Positions 44,105 through 54,202 are shown, numbered from the stretch's first letter. The stretch is 64,000 nt of DNA from Terrabacter tumescens (GCF_014646815.1 NZ_BMNZ01000006.1:124001-188000), one strand, 5' to 3'. Numbers and translations: made by a program. Notes: generated by a model from the sequence alone, not told the origin.

Positions 44105-44123
44105 CATAATCATCGGTTATGAT
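44105..44123 (+). promoter_or_regulatory. LysR-type operator and -10 box of the LysR gene
   Basis: CATAA-N7-TTATG (44105-44121) is the T-N11-A inverted repeat typical of LysR regulators. Its right arm overlaps TATGAT (44118-44123), which lies six bases before the ATG, so the mRNA is probably leaderless and self-repressed. Confidence 0.6.
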
Positions 44124-44129
44124 CGGGGC

Positions 44130-45077
44130 ATGATCGATGCTGCCGGCCTGCGGGTCATGAAGGCCATTGCCGACGAGGGAAGCTTCACGAGCGCCGCCAA
44201 CGCACTGGGCTTCACCCAGCCGGCCATCTCGCAGATGGTCCGACGCCTCGAGCAGCGCACCGGGACGGTCCTCGTCGAGCGCTACGGCCGCCAGGTCCGG
44301 CTCACCGAGGCGGGTCAGGTGCTGGCGCGCCACGCCGTCGGCGTCCTCGCCGCGCTGGACGCGGCCGAGGAGGAGATCACCGCCATCGCCGGGCTGCGCG
44401 CCGGACGCGTGCGCCTCCAGGCCTTCCCCAGCTCGTCAGCCACGCTCGTGCCCCGCACGCTCGCCATCCTCAAGGCCCGCCACCCCGACATCACCGTCAC
44501 CTTCACCGAGGCCGAGCCGCCCGAGTCGCTCGCCGCCCTGCGAAGGGGCGACTGCGACGTCGCCGTGGCCTTCGCCTACGAGGGGGGTGACCTCGGCGAG
44601 CTCGAGGAGGACCTCTCCCTGCTCGTCACGCGTCGCCTCATGGACGACGAGGTGCGACTCGTCGTCCCCCGTTCCCACGCTCACGCCGGCGATGAGGCCG
44701 CCACGCTCTCCGACTTCTCGGGCGAGGAGTGGATCGCCGGCTGTCCGCGCTGCCGCGGGCACCTGCTCTCCCTCGCCGACACCGCGGGCTTCCGCCCCAA
44801 CGTCGCCTTCGAGACCGAGGACTACGTCGCCCAGCTCGGGCTCGTGACCGCCGGCCTCGGCGTCGCGCTCGTGCCCGACCTCATCCTCAACGCCGCCAAG
44901 CACGACGAGGTGGCCACCCTGCCGCTCGCCCCCGCGTCGCGCCGCCAGATCCTCGCCGTGACGACGCCCGACCTCCTGCGGGTCCCCGCCGTCGCCGCGG
45001 CGCTCGACGCGCTGTGCGAGGCCGCCGGCGCCGACCCCAAGGTCTCCCCCGCGCAGCTCGTCGGCGCCAAGGGCTGA
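44130..45077 (+). CDS. LysR-family transcriptional regulator
   Basis: A 315-residue regulator with N-terminal HTH ([35 protein letters not shown]) and a periplasmic-binding-like effector domain from about residue 90. An intact CPRC motif ([12 protein letters not shown]) near residue 209 is unusual and could respond to redox or metal. It is divergent from the sirtuin gene and followed by the CMD-GGT pair, so either could be its target. Confidence 0.92.
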   Translation: MIDAAGLRVMKAIADEGSFTSAANALGFTQPAISQMVRRLEQRTGTVLVERYGRQVRLTEAGQVLARHAVGVLAALDAAEEEITAIAGLRAGRVRLQAFPSSSATLVPRTLAILKARHPDITVTFTEAEPPESLAALRRGDCDVAVAFAYEGGDLGELEEDLSLLVTRRLMDDEVRLVVPRSHAHAGDEAATLSDFSGEEWIAGCPRCRGHLLSLADTAGFRPNVAFETEDYVAQLGLVTAGLGVALVPDLILNAAKHDEVATLPLAPASRRQILAVTTPDLLRVPAVAAALDALCEAAGADPKVSPAQLVGAKG

Positions 45078-45126
45078 CCGAAGCCCGTCGCAGGGCGCGC
45101 CACGGGCGCGGAGCCCGCACCCGGCA

Positions 45127-45132
45127 TACGGT
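45127..45132 (+). promoter_or_regulatory. -10 hexamer of a leaderless promoter for the CMD-GGT operon
   Basis: TACGGT followed by six bases and ATG 45139. Confidence 0.45.
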
Positions 45133-45138
45133 GGCCTC

Positions 45139-45720
45139 ATGGGTGACCGCGAGCGCATCTCCTACCTGCCCGTGCCCGGGCGCGACGACGTCCCGGAAGG
45201 CGTGAGTCGCCTCTGGGACAAGGCGCAGGAGGCGTTCGGCTTCGTGCCCAACGTGTTCCGCGCCCAGGCGGTCAACGGCGAGCAGTTCCTCGCCTGGTGG
45301 GGCTACTTCAACCTCCTCGTCAACAAGGACGGGCACCTGAGCAACGCCGACCGCGAGCTGCTGGCCGTCGTGGTCAGCAGCGTCAACCGGTGCACGTACT
45401 GCGAGGTGAGCCACGGGGCAGCCCTCCGGGAGCACTCCGGCGACGAGGTCACGTCCGACCTCGTGGCCTCCAACTGGCGCCAGGCGGGGCTCTCCGAGAG
45501 TGAGTACGCGATGGCCTCCTACGCCGAGAAACTGACGCTGCGCCCCGCCGAGGTCACCGAGTCCGACCTCGAGCCGCTGCGCGCGGTCGGCCTGGACGAC
45601 CACGAGATCGTCGAGCTCGTCCAGGTGGTCGGGATGTTCAACCTCACCAACCGCGTGTCGACCGCGCTCGGCTTCGTGCCCAACCCGGAGTACCACTCGC
45701 TCGGCCGAGCGACCTCATGA
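45139..45720 (+). CDS. Carboxymuconolactone decarboxylase-family peroxidase-related protein
   Basis: A 193-residue AhpD-like all-helical protein. The redox motif C-x2-C with following His is present as [11 protein letters not shown], and the N-terminal [19 protein letters not shown] matches the uncharacterised peroxidase-related subfamily. It may reduce peroxides through the Cys pair. Its stop overlaps the start of a gamma-glutamyltransferase gene (ATGA), suggesting a link to thiol or glutathione-like metabolism. Confidence 0.9.
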   Translation: MGDRERISYLPVPGRDDVPEGVSRLWDKAQEAFGFVPNVFRAQAVNGEQFLAWWGYFNLLVNKDGHLSNADRELLAVVVSSVNRCTYCEVSHGAALREHSGDEVTSDLVASNWRQAGLSESEYAMASYAEKLTLRPAEVTESDLEPLRAVGLDDHEIVELVQVVGMFNLTNRVSTALGFVPNPEYHSLGRATS

Positions 45721-47240
45721 CCCGGGTCGCGCTGGCCGCCCCCGGCCCGGCCGCCCTGCAGGCCGGGCTCGAGGTGGCCGACGAGGGCGGCAACGCCGTC
45801 GATGCGGCGATCGCTGCCTCCCTCGCCGCCATGAGCACGGAGCCCGGCGTCGTCAGCCTGATGGGCGGGGCCTTCGTCAACGTCTGGATGGCGGACGCCG
45901 ATCCGGTCGTCGTCGACGGCAACGTCGAGATGCCAGGACGCGGACTAGATCCGTCCGCCTTCGGGCGCGGCGTGCGACAGGTGCCCACCGACTACGGCGG
46001 TGGGGTGACCATCGGCGCGGGGCACGGCGCGGTCGCGAACTCCGGTGCGCTGCAAGCACTCTCACTCGCCAGGGACCGCTACGGATCGGCGCCGTGGCGG
46101 CGTCTCGTCGAGCCCTCGGCGCGCGCCTGCCGTGAGGGCTACCGCGTGGGCGCCGCCGCGGCCCTCTACCTCGGTCTCGTCCGCGACACGCTCTTCGGCG
46201 AGGACCCCGAGGCCCACGCGCTGGTCACGGGGGCCGACGGCGGCCCGCTCGAGCCCGGCGAGACCTCTCTCAACCTCGACCTCGCCGACATCCTCGACCT
46301 GCTTGCGGCACAAGGGGTCTCACTCTTCACCACCGGTGCGGTGGCTCGAGTGCTCGTGACGGACATGGCCGCGAACGGTGGCCTCGTCACGACCGCCGAC
46401 CTCACGGCATACGAAGCCGTCGTGCGCAGCCCGACGATGCGGACCGTCGGGTCCTGGGACATCGCCCTCAACCCACCCCCGTCGGTCGGCGGCCCCATGC
46501 TCGCAGCCATGCTCGGCCAGCTCGCGCGTCACGAGCACTGGACGTGGGCCGAGGTCATCGAGATCCAACGACGAGTCCTCGCCTACCGGCTGTCCGTCCA
46601 CGACCGCTCCCGCGACCTCGAGGCCGACGGCCACGCCCTCCTCGAAGCGGTTGAGCGCCATGGGCTCGCGGGCCTGCCGACCTCGGCGTCCACGGCACAC
46701 GTCTCCGCCGTCGACGAGCACGGGAACGCTTGTGCCATCACGATGTCCGCCGGCTACGGCGCCGGCATGGTCATCCCGGGCACCGGCATCCTGCTCAACA
46801 ACGCCCTCGGCGAGCCGGAGCTGAACCGGCTCGGGCTGCACGCCGTCGCACCCGGCACGCGGCTCGCGTCCAACATGGCACCGACGACCGGACGCGGCGC
46901 CTCGGGGGCGGCGCTGGCGGTCGGCTCCCCCGGCGCCGACCGCATCACGACGGCGCTCATGCAGGTGCTCGGCCGTGGCTTGCTGCGCGGCGACGACCTC
47001 CAGCACTCCATCGACGCCCCGCGGCTGCACGTGCGCTTCATGGACGACGGGTCGCCGCGCGTCGAGCACGAGCCGTCCGACGACATCGCGGCCGCGGTCG
47101 AGGCCAGTGGCCTGCCGTCGCACCGCTATCCCGGACCGCACATGTACTTCGGTGGGGTCGGCGCGGCCGTGCTCGGCCCCGACGGGCTCGTGGCCGCGGG
47201 GGACGCGAGACGCGAGGCGGCCGTCGGGGTATCTCCATGA
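45717..47240 (+). CDS. Gamma-glutamyltransferase-family protein
   Basis: A 507-residue Ntn-hydrolase of the GGT family. The autoprocessing nucleophile Thr lies in STAHVSAVD (usual STTHFSVVD), and substrate-pocket motifs SNMAPT and GSPGADR are present. There is no signal peptide, so it is predicted cytosolic, unlike classical secreted GGT. Family members cleave gamma-glutamyl bonds or acylate amines; substrate unknown. It is coupled to the upstream CMD gene. Confidence 0.88.
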   Translation: MTRVALAAPGPAALQAGLEVADEGGNAVDAAIAASLAAMSTEPGVVSLMGGAFVNVWMADADPVVVDGNVEMPGRGLDPSAFGRGVRQVPTDYGGGVTIGAGHGAVANSGALQALSLARDRYGSAPWRRLVEPSARACREGYRVGAAAALYLGLVRDTLFGEDPEAHALVTGADGGPLEPGETSLNLDLADILDLLAAQGVSLFTTGAVARVLVTDMAANGGLVTTADLTAYEAVVRSPTMRTVGSWDIALNPPPSVGGPMLAAMLGQLARHEHWTWAEVIEIQRRVLAYRLSVHDRSRDLEADGHALLEAVERHGLAGLPTSASTAHVSAVDEHGNACAITMSAGYGAGMVIPGTGILLNNALGEPELNRLGLHAVAPGTRLASNMAPTTGRGASGAALAVGSPGADRITTALMQVLGRGLLRGDDLQHSIDAPRLHVRFMDDGSPRVEHEPSDDIAAAVEASGLPSHRYPGPHMYFGGVGAAVLGPDGLVAAGDARREAAVGVSP

Positions 47241-47319
47241 ACACGCCGAGAACAGTCCCATCCGCGCGCCGGACGGCACCGAATCATCTCGAGTCGACCC
47301 CCAACGAGAGGCCACCCCG

Positions 47320-48645
47320 ATGACCATGACCGACGACCGCCCCGACGCTCCCGCCCCCTCCGCGGCGTCCTCCCGTCCGAACGGCATCGCCGCTCGGCTG
47401 GCGGCCGTCGTCACTCCCCTGCTCGGTGGGCAGCTGCCCGTGCGCCTCAAGGCCTGGGACGGCACCGTCGCGGGTCCGGCCGACGCACCGACCGTCGTCC
47501 TGCGCGACCCCGCCGCCCTGCGCCGCCTCGTGCGCCACCCGGGCGAGCTCGGCCTCGCCCAGGCCTACGTGACCGGCGAGCTCGACGTCGAGGGTGACCT
47601 GCTCGACGGGTTCCGCCGCGTCTGGTCGACCGCGCGCGACCTCGCCGGGGGGCGTCCCTCGGCGGGCACCGTGGCCGCCGTGGCGAAGAACGGCATCCGC
47701 ACCGCCTTCGACCTCGGCGTCGTCGGGCTGCCGCCCGAGCCCCCCGTGTCGCAGGCCCGTCTGCGCGGGCGCCTGCACAGCAAGAGCCGCGACCGCAGCG
47801 CCATCGAGCACCACTACAACCTGTCCAACGACTTCTACTCCCTCATCCTCGACCCGCACATGGCCTACTCGTGCGGCTACTGGACGAGCACCGACCCCGG
47901 CTACACCGTCGAGGACTCGCAGCGCGACAAGCTCGACCTCGTCTGCCGCAAGCTCGGCATCGAGCCGGGCGGCCGCCACCTCGACATCGGCTGCGGCTGG
48001 GGCTCCCTCTCGCTGCACGCGGCCGAGAAGTTCGGCGCGCAGGTCGTCGGCGTGACGATCTCGAGCGAGCAGAAGGCCTTCATCGACGAGCGGACCCGCG
48101 AGCGCGGCCTGCAGGACCGCGTCGAGATCCGGCTGCAGGACTACCGCGAGGTCCCGGACGGTCCCTTCGACACGATCTCCTCGATCGAGATGGGCGAGCA
48201 CGTCGGGCAGAAGAACTACCCGACGTTCACCGGCCAGATCCACCGCCTCCTGCGACCGGGAGGCCGGGCCCTCATCCAGCAGATGTCGCGCACGACGCGG
48301 CCCGGCGGCGGGCCGTTCATCGAGGCCTTCATCGCGCCCGACATGCACATGCGGCCGGTGGGCGAGACCGTCGACCTCATCGAGCAGGCCGGCCTCGAGG
48401 TCCGTGACGTCCACGCGATGCGCGAGCATTACGTGTGGACCGTGAACGCCTGGTACGACACCTTCGAGGCCAACTGGGACCGGGTCGTCGCCATGGTCGG
48501 TGAGGAGGTCGGACGCGTCTGGCGGCTCTACCTCGTCGGCGGCGCGCTTGCCTTCGAGGAGGGGCGCATGGGCGTCGACCAGATCCTCGCCGTGAAGCCG
48601 ACGACCGACGGCCGCAGCGGTATGCCGCCCGTCCGGGCCTGGTGA
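47320..48645 (+). CDS. Cyclopropane-fatty-acyl-phospholipid synthase-family methyltransferase
   Basis: A 441-residue SAM-dependent enzyme that methylenates or methylates unsaturated acyl chains in phospholipids. Motifs: HHYNLSNDFYSLILDPHMAYSCGYW lipid-binding region, SAM motif LDIGCGWGSLSLHAAE, and EMGEHVG with the bicarbonate-binding Glu. GAGAGG precedes the ATG. It overlaps a DUF1295 reductase-like gene, a pairing that suggests a two-step fatty-acid modification such as mid-chain methyl branching. Confidence 0.92.
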   Translation: MTMTDDRPDAPAPSAASSRPNGIAARLAAVVTPLLGGQLPVRLKAWDGTVAGPADAPTVVLRDPAALRRLVRHPGELGLAQAYVTGELDVEGDLLDGFRRVWSTARDLAGGRPSAGTVAAVAKNGIRTAFDLGVVGLPPEPPVSQARLRGRLHSKSRDRSAIEHHYNLSNDFYSLILDPHMAYSCGYWTSTDPGYTVEDSQRDKLDLVCRKLGIEPGGRHLDIGCGWGSLSLHAAEKFGAQVVGVTISSEQKAFIDERTRERGLQDRVEIRLQDYREVPDGPFDTISSIEMGEHVGQKNYPTFTGQIHRLLRPGGRALIQQMSRTTRPGGGPFIEAFIAPDMHMRPVGETVDLIEQAGLEVRDVHAMREHYVWTVNAWYDTFEANWDRVVAMVGEEVGRVWRLYLVGGALAFEEGRMGVDQILAVKPTTDGRSGMPPVRAW

Positions 48646-49523
48646 CCACGGTGTCGTCGGTCTGGACGGCGTTCGCCCCCGTCGTGGCTCCGGCCGCCGA
48701 GGCCGCGGGCTTCGACGGCGGGGCGTTCGGGCGCACTCTGCTGGCCACCGCGGTCGCGGTGGTCGTCGTGCTCGGCATCACCTTCGCGGTGGCGCTGCGC
48801 GTGGGCAAGCAGGCCGTCATCGACGTGACGTGGGGGCTCGGCTTCGTGGCCATCGCCCTGACGGCGTTCGTCACGAGCGGCGGCCACGGGGACGGGCTCC
48901 GGCGCTGGCTGGCGCTCGGCCTCACGGCCGCGTGGGGGCTCCGGCTCGCCGGGCACATCTTCAGCCGATCGCGGGGCAAGGGCGAGGACCCCCGCTACGA
49001 GGCCATGCTCAAGCGCGCCGACGGCAACCCGAACGTCTACGCGTTGCTGCACATCTACGTGCCCCAGGGCCTCATCATGTGGTTCGTCTCCCTCCCGGTG
49101 CAGATCGCGATGTTCGTCGAGGGCGGGATCGGCTGGGTGCTGTGGCTGGGCGTGCTCGTCTGGGCCGTCGGCTTCTTCTTCGAGTCGGTCGGTGACCTCC
49201 AGCTGACGCGCTTCCGCAACGACGCGTCCAACAAGGGGAAGGTCCTCGACACCGGCCTGTGGCGCTACACCCGCCACCCGAACTACTTCGGCGACGCGAG
49301 CGTGTGGACCGGGCTGTTTTTCGTCGCGGCGAGCGCGTGGCCCGGCGTGCTGACGATCCTCTCGCCCGCCGTCATGGTGTGGAACCTCTACGGCGGCACC
49401 GGCAAGAAGCTGCTCGAGAAGGACATCGGCGATCGCCGCCCCGAGTACGCCGACTACGTGCGGCGCACGAGCGGCTTCTTCCCCTGGCCGCCGAAGCCCG
49501 CCGACCCGTCGGTGCGCGACTGA
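48642..49523 (+). CDS. DUF1295 membrane protein (steroid 5-alpha-reductase-like)
   Basis: A 293-residue protein with about seven membrane helices and the DUF1295 signature KVLDTGLWRYTRHPNYFGDASVWTG near residue 202 and DYVRRTSGFFPWPPK at the end, as in steroid 5-alpha-reductases and isoprenylcysteine methyltransferases. GTG start overlaps the upstream stop (GTGA). The likely role is reduction of a lipid double bond, by analogy; with the CFA synthase it may form a lipid-modification pair. Confidence 0.88.
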   Translation: MTTVSSVWTAFAPVVAPAAEAAGFDGGAFGRTLLATAVAVVVVLGITFAVALRVGKQAVIDVTWGLGFVAIALTAFVTSGGHGDGLRRWLALGLTAAWGLRLAGHIFSRSRGKGEDPRYEAMLKRADGNPNVYALLHIYVPQGLIMWFVSLPVQIAMFVEGGIGWVLWLGVLVWAVGFFFESVGDLQLTRFRNDASNKGKVLDTGLWRYTRHPNYFGDASVWTGLFFVAASAWPGVLTILSPAVMVWNLYGGTGKKLLEKDIGDRRPEYADYVRRTSGFFPWPPKPADPSVRD

Positions 49524-49545
49524 GCACCAGCGCTGCAGGTCGGGG

Positions 49546-50118
49546 ATGATGGGCGACATGCGCCCGCACCTCGCCGACGTCCTCGACCTGCAGCCCCACC
49601 CCGAGGGCGGGTGGTACCGCCAGACGTGGGTCTCCCCCGAGACGGTGGCCCTCCCTGACGGACGCGTGCGCGCCACGGCCACCCTGATCCACTTCCTGCT
49701 GCCCGCGGGCGAGTCCTCGGCGTGGCACCGCGTGGCCTCGGACGAGGTCTGGCTGGCGCACACCGGCTCGGTCGTCCTCGAGCTCGGCGGTGCCGGTCCC
49801 CGTCCACCGGCCGACGGCGACGCCGAGGCCGTCGTGCTCGGCGTCGACCTCGCGGCGGGCGACGTGGCCCAGGCCGTCGTCCCGGCCGGCGTCTGGCAGC
49901 GCACGGTGCCAGGACCGGCCGACGCTCTCGTCAGCTGCCTCGTGTCACCCGGGTTCGACTTCGCGGACTTCGAGCTCGTCGCCGTTGACGAATCCGGCCA
50001 CGGGCCGGCCACCGATTCCGACCCTGGCGCTGGCCATGACCTCGACGAGGTGCAGCGCGCATCGGCCGGCCCCGAGGACCGCCCGGTCGACCCCACGGCA
50101 CCGACCAACCCCGCCTGA
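49546..50118 (+). CDS. Cupin DUF985-family protein
   Basis: A 190-residue protein with the cupin DUF985 pattern from HPEGGWYRQTW through FLLPAGESSAWHRVASDEVW and VVPAGVWQRTV to CLVSPGFDFADFELV. The last 45 residues are a disordered acidic tail. Start choices are ATG 49546, 49549 or 49558. The family has a cupin sugar-isomerase-like fold of unknown reaction. Confidence 0.85.
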   Translation: MMGDMRPHLADVLDLQPHPEGGWYRQTWVSPETVALPDGRVRATATLIHFLLPAGESSAWHRVASDEVWLAHTGSVVLELGGAGPRPPADGDAEAVVLGVDLAAGDVAQAVVPAGVWQRTVPGPADALVSCLVSPGFDFADFELVAVDESGHGPATDSDPGAGHDLDEVQRASAGPEDRPVDPTAPTNPA

Positions 50119-50211
50119 CGGACCTGCCAAGCCGTACCGACCTGGCCGACCAGCCCCGGCCGACCATCTGAGCGCGACCGGGCCGCCCTGACCAACCTCC
50201 CCGGAGGTACA

Positions 50212-52791
50212 TCACCGGCCCACGGCCCGCACCTCCCCACCGTCGGCGACGACGGCGACGTCACCCTCGAGGTCGGTGCGATGGACGTCGAAGCCCCTGT
50301 CCTGCAGGGCTTTCATCGTCGCCGGCGCCGGGTGTCCGTAGTCGTTGCCCTCGCCCACGCTGATGAGGGCCAGCCGGCCGTCGATGCGGTCGAGGAGGCG
50401 GTCGTCCCGGTTGCTCGACCCGTGGTGGGCGACCTTGAGCACGTCCACGTGCCCCCAGCGTCCCGGGTCGCGCCCCACCTCCTGGAGCACCTGCGCTGCG
50501 GCCTCCCGCTCGATGTCGCCCGCGAGCAGGACGGTCACCCCGCGGACGTGCAGGGTCAGGACCACGGACCCGTTGTTGGGCACCGACCCCGCATCGATGC
50601 GACGTGCCGGCCACCAGACGTCGGCACTCACCGCGCCCACGACGAGTCGCTGGCCGGCTCGCAGCTCACCCATCGGCACCCGGGACGCCGCAGCCAGGCG
50701 GGCGACGCGGTCGGCCTCGGCGGGCGGATCCAGCACCGGTGAGGCACGGATCTCGGCGACCGGCCGCTCGAGGACCGCAGCCAGTCCGCCGACATGGTCG
50801 GCGTGGTAGTGCGTCAGCACGACGAGGTCGACGGCGGTCGCGCCGAGCCGGTCGAGACAGGCCCGCATCGGCTCGGGGTCCGGACCGGCGTCGATGACGA
50901 CGACGTGCCCGTCCCCGTTGTCGGCGACCAGCCCGTCCCCCTGGCCGACGTCGCAGACGATGAGGACCCAGCCGGGCGGAGGCCACGCGATCGGCGCGGT
51001 CGGCAGCCCGAGCCCCGCCGTGAGCACGATGACGGACACGGCCACCGTCGGCCGGTGCCGGCTGCGGTGCCAGGCCCAGGGCGCGGTGGCGATGACCCCG
51101 GCGGTGAGAACCCCGAGCAGGATCGCAGCGCCGGCGGAGTCGCCCCAGCCGATGCTGCCGAACGGCAGGTCCGCGGACCATCGGGCCACGGCCGCGATGG
51201 CCTGGGCGGGGAGAGCAGCGGCCCACGCGAGCCACCCGGCTCCCGTGACCCAGACGACGGACACGAGTGCGACGACGACGCCGACGAGGGTCGTCGGGGC
51301 GACGAACGGCGCAGCCAGAAGGTTGGCGAGGACCGCGACGACGGAGACGCTGCCCTGGAGCGGGACGACGAGCGGGGCACAGACGACCTGGGCCGCGATC
51401 GGGATGGCGAGAACCGGCCCCAGGGGCCGGAGCAGGACCGGCAGCCGACGGGCGATGGTGCGTCCCCAGGGCTGGGCCAGCACGAGCAGCCCGAGGGTGG
51501 CGACGCTCGACAGGGCGAAGCCGTAGGAGCGGGACAGCCATGGGTCCCACACGAGCAGGACGACGATCGCGGCGGCGAGGGCGGGCACCCCGGCACGTCG
51601 TCGTGAGGTCGAGAGTGCCAGCAGCCCGACCAGGCCCATGACGGCTGCTCTGACGACGCTCGGCTCCGGGCGGGCGAGGATGACGAAGCCGAGCAGACCG
51701 AGCGCTGCTACGGGTGGACGCCACCGGCGCCGAACGCCGACGAGGCCGCCCAGCCACAGCACGGCGGCGAGCACGAACGTCACGTTGCTCCCCGACACGG
51801 CGCTGAGATGGCTGAGTCCGGTCTCGAGCATGACCGCCCTCAGGTCGGGCGGGGTCTGCGAGGTGTCCCCGACGACGAGGGCGGGGACGAGCCCGCGGGC
51901 GTCTGGCCACAGCGACGCGGTGGCCGAGCGGAACCGTGCCCGCACGACGTCAGCCGTCTCGAACACACCACCGGGCCCGGCGAGCACCCGCACCGCGTCC
52001 TTGGGCGTCGCCACTGCCACGACGTCGTCACCGGGTTCAGCCGGGGCGAGCCGCACGACCGCCTGCACGTGGTCGTGCCAGCGCAGCCCGGCCCAGTCGG
52101 GGCCACGGCCGATGACGAGGACCGGGCTGTCGACCTGAGTCGTGCTCCCCCGCCCGGACACCTGCGTCACGTCGAGGCGCACCACGGTGACCACGGGACC
52201 CGCCGGGCCATCCTGCGCTGCCCCGCCGGGCGCCTTCACGGCGCGCGGTTCTGCCGCGACGGTGGCCTGCAGGGTGACGACGGCGCGCTCGGCCGCGAGG
52301 TCGCCGACAGGGCCTGCGGCCCGTGTCGCCCGGTGACCGGCGGCGGCGCCCAGCACCAGCGCGAGCACGGCGCACACCGCTGCGACCCCTCGAAGGCCCG
52401 GAGGTCCTGCGCGCGAGGGCGTCCCTCCCGGCCCCCGGCGGCGGGGACCGATCATGGGACGCGAGTGCCGCAGGCTCCTGTGCTTCCACCGCTTCGCCCC
52501 ATTCCACGGGGCCCCCACGTTCCTCGGGGAAGCGCCCGCGGCACCCGTGAGCACCCCGATCGCCAGAGCCACCACGGCAACTGTCGTCACGAGCCACACC
52601 GGGGCGACGAGGCCCCAGAATGCAACGGCCGGCCACGCGAGCACGACCGGCACGAGCAGCCGGAGGTCCAGCCGCGCCGGCGAGCGCGGCCGGACCCGAC
52701 GCAGCGTCTCGCGCCCGGTCAGGACGACGAGGGACGGACCCCGCGGTCGCTGCTCACGCTCGCGGCCGGGTGGAGGGACCGGGGCGGTCAC
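50212..52791 (-). CDS. comEC: ComEC/Rec2-family DNA uptake channel
   Basis: An 859-residue membrane protein. After N-terminal helices and a DUF4131 beta domain, a ten-or-so-helix competence domain (SHLSAVSGSNVTFVLAAVLW near residue 335) is followed by a metallo-beta-lactamase domain with LTHYHADHVGG at about 659-669. It would pass single-stranded DNA across the membrane and may degrade one strand. GTG start overlaps the comEA stop (GTGA). It is long for the family owing to an extended first helix region. Confidence 0.93.
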   Translation of the reverse strand: MTAPVPPPGREREQRPRGPSLVVLTGRETLRRVRPRSPARLDLRLLVPVVLAWPAVAFWGLVAPVWLVTTVAVVALAIGVLTGAAGASPRNVGAPWNGAKRWKHRSLRHSRPMIGPRRRGPGGTPSRAGPPGLRGVAAVCAVLALVLGAAAGHRATRAAGPVGDLAAERAVVTLQATVAAEPRAVKAPGGAAQDGPAGPVVTVVRLDVTQVSGRGSTTQVDSPVLVIGRGPDWAGLRWHDHVQAVVRLAPAEPGDDVVAVATPKDAVRVLAGPGGVFETADVVRARFRSATASLWPDARGLVPALVVGDTSQTPPDLRAVMLETGLSHLSAVSGSNVTFVLAAVLWLGGLVGVRRRWRPPVAALGLLGFVILARPEPSVVRAAVMGLVGLLALSTSRRRAGVPALAAAIVVLLVWDPWLSRSYGFALSSVATLGLLVLAQPWGRTIARRLPVLLRPLGPVLAIPIAAQVVCAPLVVPLQGSVSVVAVLANLLAAPFVAPTTLVGVVVALVSVVWVTGAGWLAWAAALPAQAIAAVARWSADLPFGSIGWGDSAGAAILLGVLTAGVIATAPWAWHRSRHRPTVAVSVIVLTAGLGLPTAPIAWPPPGWVLIVCDVGQGDGLVADNGDGHVVVIDAGPDPEPMRACLDRLGATAVDLVVLTHYHADHVGGLAAVLERPVAEIRASPVLDPPAEADRVARLAAASRVPMGELRAGQRLVVGAVSADVWWPARRIDAGSVPNNGSVVLTLHVRGVTVLLAGDIEREAAAQVLQEVGRDPGRWGHVDVLKVAHHGSSNRDDRLLDRIDGRLALISVGEGNDYGHPAPATMKALQDRGFDVHRTDLEGDVAVVADGGEVRAVGR

Positions 52792-54047
52792 AACGTCACC
52801 TTCGGCCGCAGCTGCGCCATGAGCTTGTCGCCGATGCCGCTGACCTCGCCGAGCTCGTCGACGGAGGTGAAGCGACCGTGCTCCGTGCGCCAGTCGATGA
52901 TGCGCTGCGCCAGGACCGGTCCCACGCCCGGCAACGAGTCGAGCGCAGCCACGTCGGCCGAGTTGAGGCTGACAGGCGCTCCCGAGCCGCCCGACGACCC
53001 GGCCCCTCCCGTCCCCGCACCACCACCCGAGGCACCAGCCGCGCCACCGGACACGCCACCGGACGCGGCCACGGCCTCCCCGGGTCGGGGCACCCGGATC
53101 TGCTCACCGTCGACGACGAGTCTCGCCAGGTTGAGCGCCGCCAGGTCGGATCCTGAGCGGGTGCCCCCGGCCGCCGTGATCGCGTCGGCCACCCGGGCCC
53201 CCTGCCTCAGCCGGACCAGGCCGGGCCTGACCACCTGCCCGACGACGTGCACGACCAGCTCAGCGCCCACCGTCGGAGTCGGCTCACCGGCACCCGAGGA
53301 GCTCGTCGCGGCGGCCGTTCGGCTCGTCGCCGCCGCGGTCGCTGCCGCACCACCGACGACCTGCACCGACCGCGACGGCCCGGGGGCGACGTCGGGGACC
53401 GATGCCGAGCGTTCGGCCCAGAGCACGCGCAGCACGAAGGCGCAGCCGACCGCGACGACGAGGGCGAGCAGCGAGACCACTGCTGCGCTGCTGACCGAGC
53501 GCCGACCGGCGCGCAGCTCGTCGGGCATCGTCAGCACTCCCGGGCGGCGGGCGCGACGCAGGTCGGCGTCGAGCCGCGCCACCTCGTCGTCCTCCGTCGC
53601 CCGCTGCTGCAGGCGGCGCACTGCCGCGACCACCGAACCGGCCGCTTCGCCCGCACCCGACCCTGCACCCGAGCCCGAACTCGAGGCCGAGCCCGATCCC
53701 GATCCCGCTCCCGATCCCGATCCCGATCCCGATCCCGAACGCACGCTCGCGTCCTGGCCCGCGTCACGGTCGCCGTCCGAGTCCGCGTCCCCCGCCCCAT
53801 CCACGGCCCACACCTCGGCGTCGTCGGCCACGGCCACGTTAAGGACGTCAGCCACGTCAGCGACGTCAGCCACGTCGGCTGTCGGCGCACGCGGCACCCA
53901 GCCGCCACGCTCGTGACCCACCAGTGGGAGGAGGACGTCACCGGCCGACTCATAGGCGCTGCGCCGGGCTACCCCGGCGCCTCGGGACCCGAGCACCCGG
54001 GCCACCCGCTCGAGGTCAGGTGGTCTCTGGGACGGTCGGAACGGCAT
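52788..54047 (-). CDS. comEA: ComEA-like DNA-binding protein with long N-terminal extension
   Basis: A 419-residue protein. The first 180 residues are cytoplasmic: an Asp/Val repeat (ADVADVADV), a Ser/Gly repeat tract at about 103-135 and a helical segment. One membrane helix at about 185-207 leads to an outer SLBB domain (VVHVVGQVVRPGLVRLRQG) and C-terminal paired helix-hairpin-helix motifs (SLPGVGPVLAQRIIDW, VSGIGDKLMAQL) that bind DNA. Typical ComEA is about 200 residues, so the extension is unusual. Its -10 box lies six bases before the ATG. Confidence 0.9.
   Translation of the reverse strand: MPFRPSQRPPDLERVARVLGSRGAGVARRSAYESAGDVLLPLVGHERGGWVPRAPTADVADVADVADVLNVAVADDAEVWAVDGAGDADSDGDRDAGQDASVRSGSGSGSGSGAGSGSGSASSSGSGAGSGAGEAAGSVVAAVRRLQQRATEDDEVARLDADLRRARRPGVLTMPDELRAGRRSVSSAAVVSLLALVVAVGCAFVLRVLWAERSASVPDVAPGPSRSVQVVGGAAATAAATSRTAAATSSSGAGEPTPTVGAELVVHVVGQVVRPGLVRLRQGARVADAITAAGGTRSGSDLAALNLARLVVDGEQIRVPRPGEAVAASGGVSGGAAGASGGGAGTGGAGSSGGSGAPVSLNSADVAALDSLPGVGPVLAQRIIDWRTEHGRFTSVDELGEVSGIGDKLMAQLRPKVTL
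53690..53740. repeat. Hexanucleotide tandem repeat inside comEA
   Basis: About eight copies of CCCGAT (one CCCGCT) encode Gly-Ser pairs on the minus strand. Copy-number change would alter tract length in steps of two residues without shifting the frame. Confidence 0.8.
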
Positions 54048-54053
54048 ACGACG

Positions 54054-54059
54054 ACGCTA
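54054..54059 (-). promoter_or_regulatory. -10 hexamer of a leaderless promoter for comEA
   Basis: TAGCGT followed by six bases and the ATG at 54047 on the minus strand. Confidence 0.5.
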
Positions 54060-54202
54060 GGAACCCGGCCACCCACCCGCCCGCGCCCCAGCACCCGCTG
54101 GGGACAACCCGTCCCGCGTCCGAGGGGGTGTGGACGGCCACAGCCCGAGACGGCCCGCGCGTCGATTCACTCCCCCGCGCCCGCCTGGTCCAGACTGCTC
54201 CA

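Noticed and set aside
53690-53740. Phase variation of comEA by the hexamer repeat
   Set aside because: Six-base units keep the frame, so copy changes would alter only linker length, not switch the gene off.
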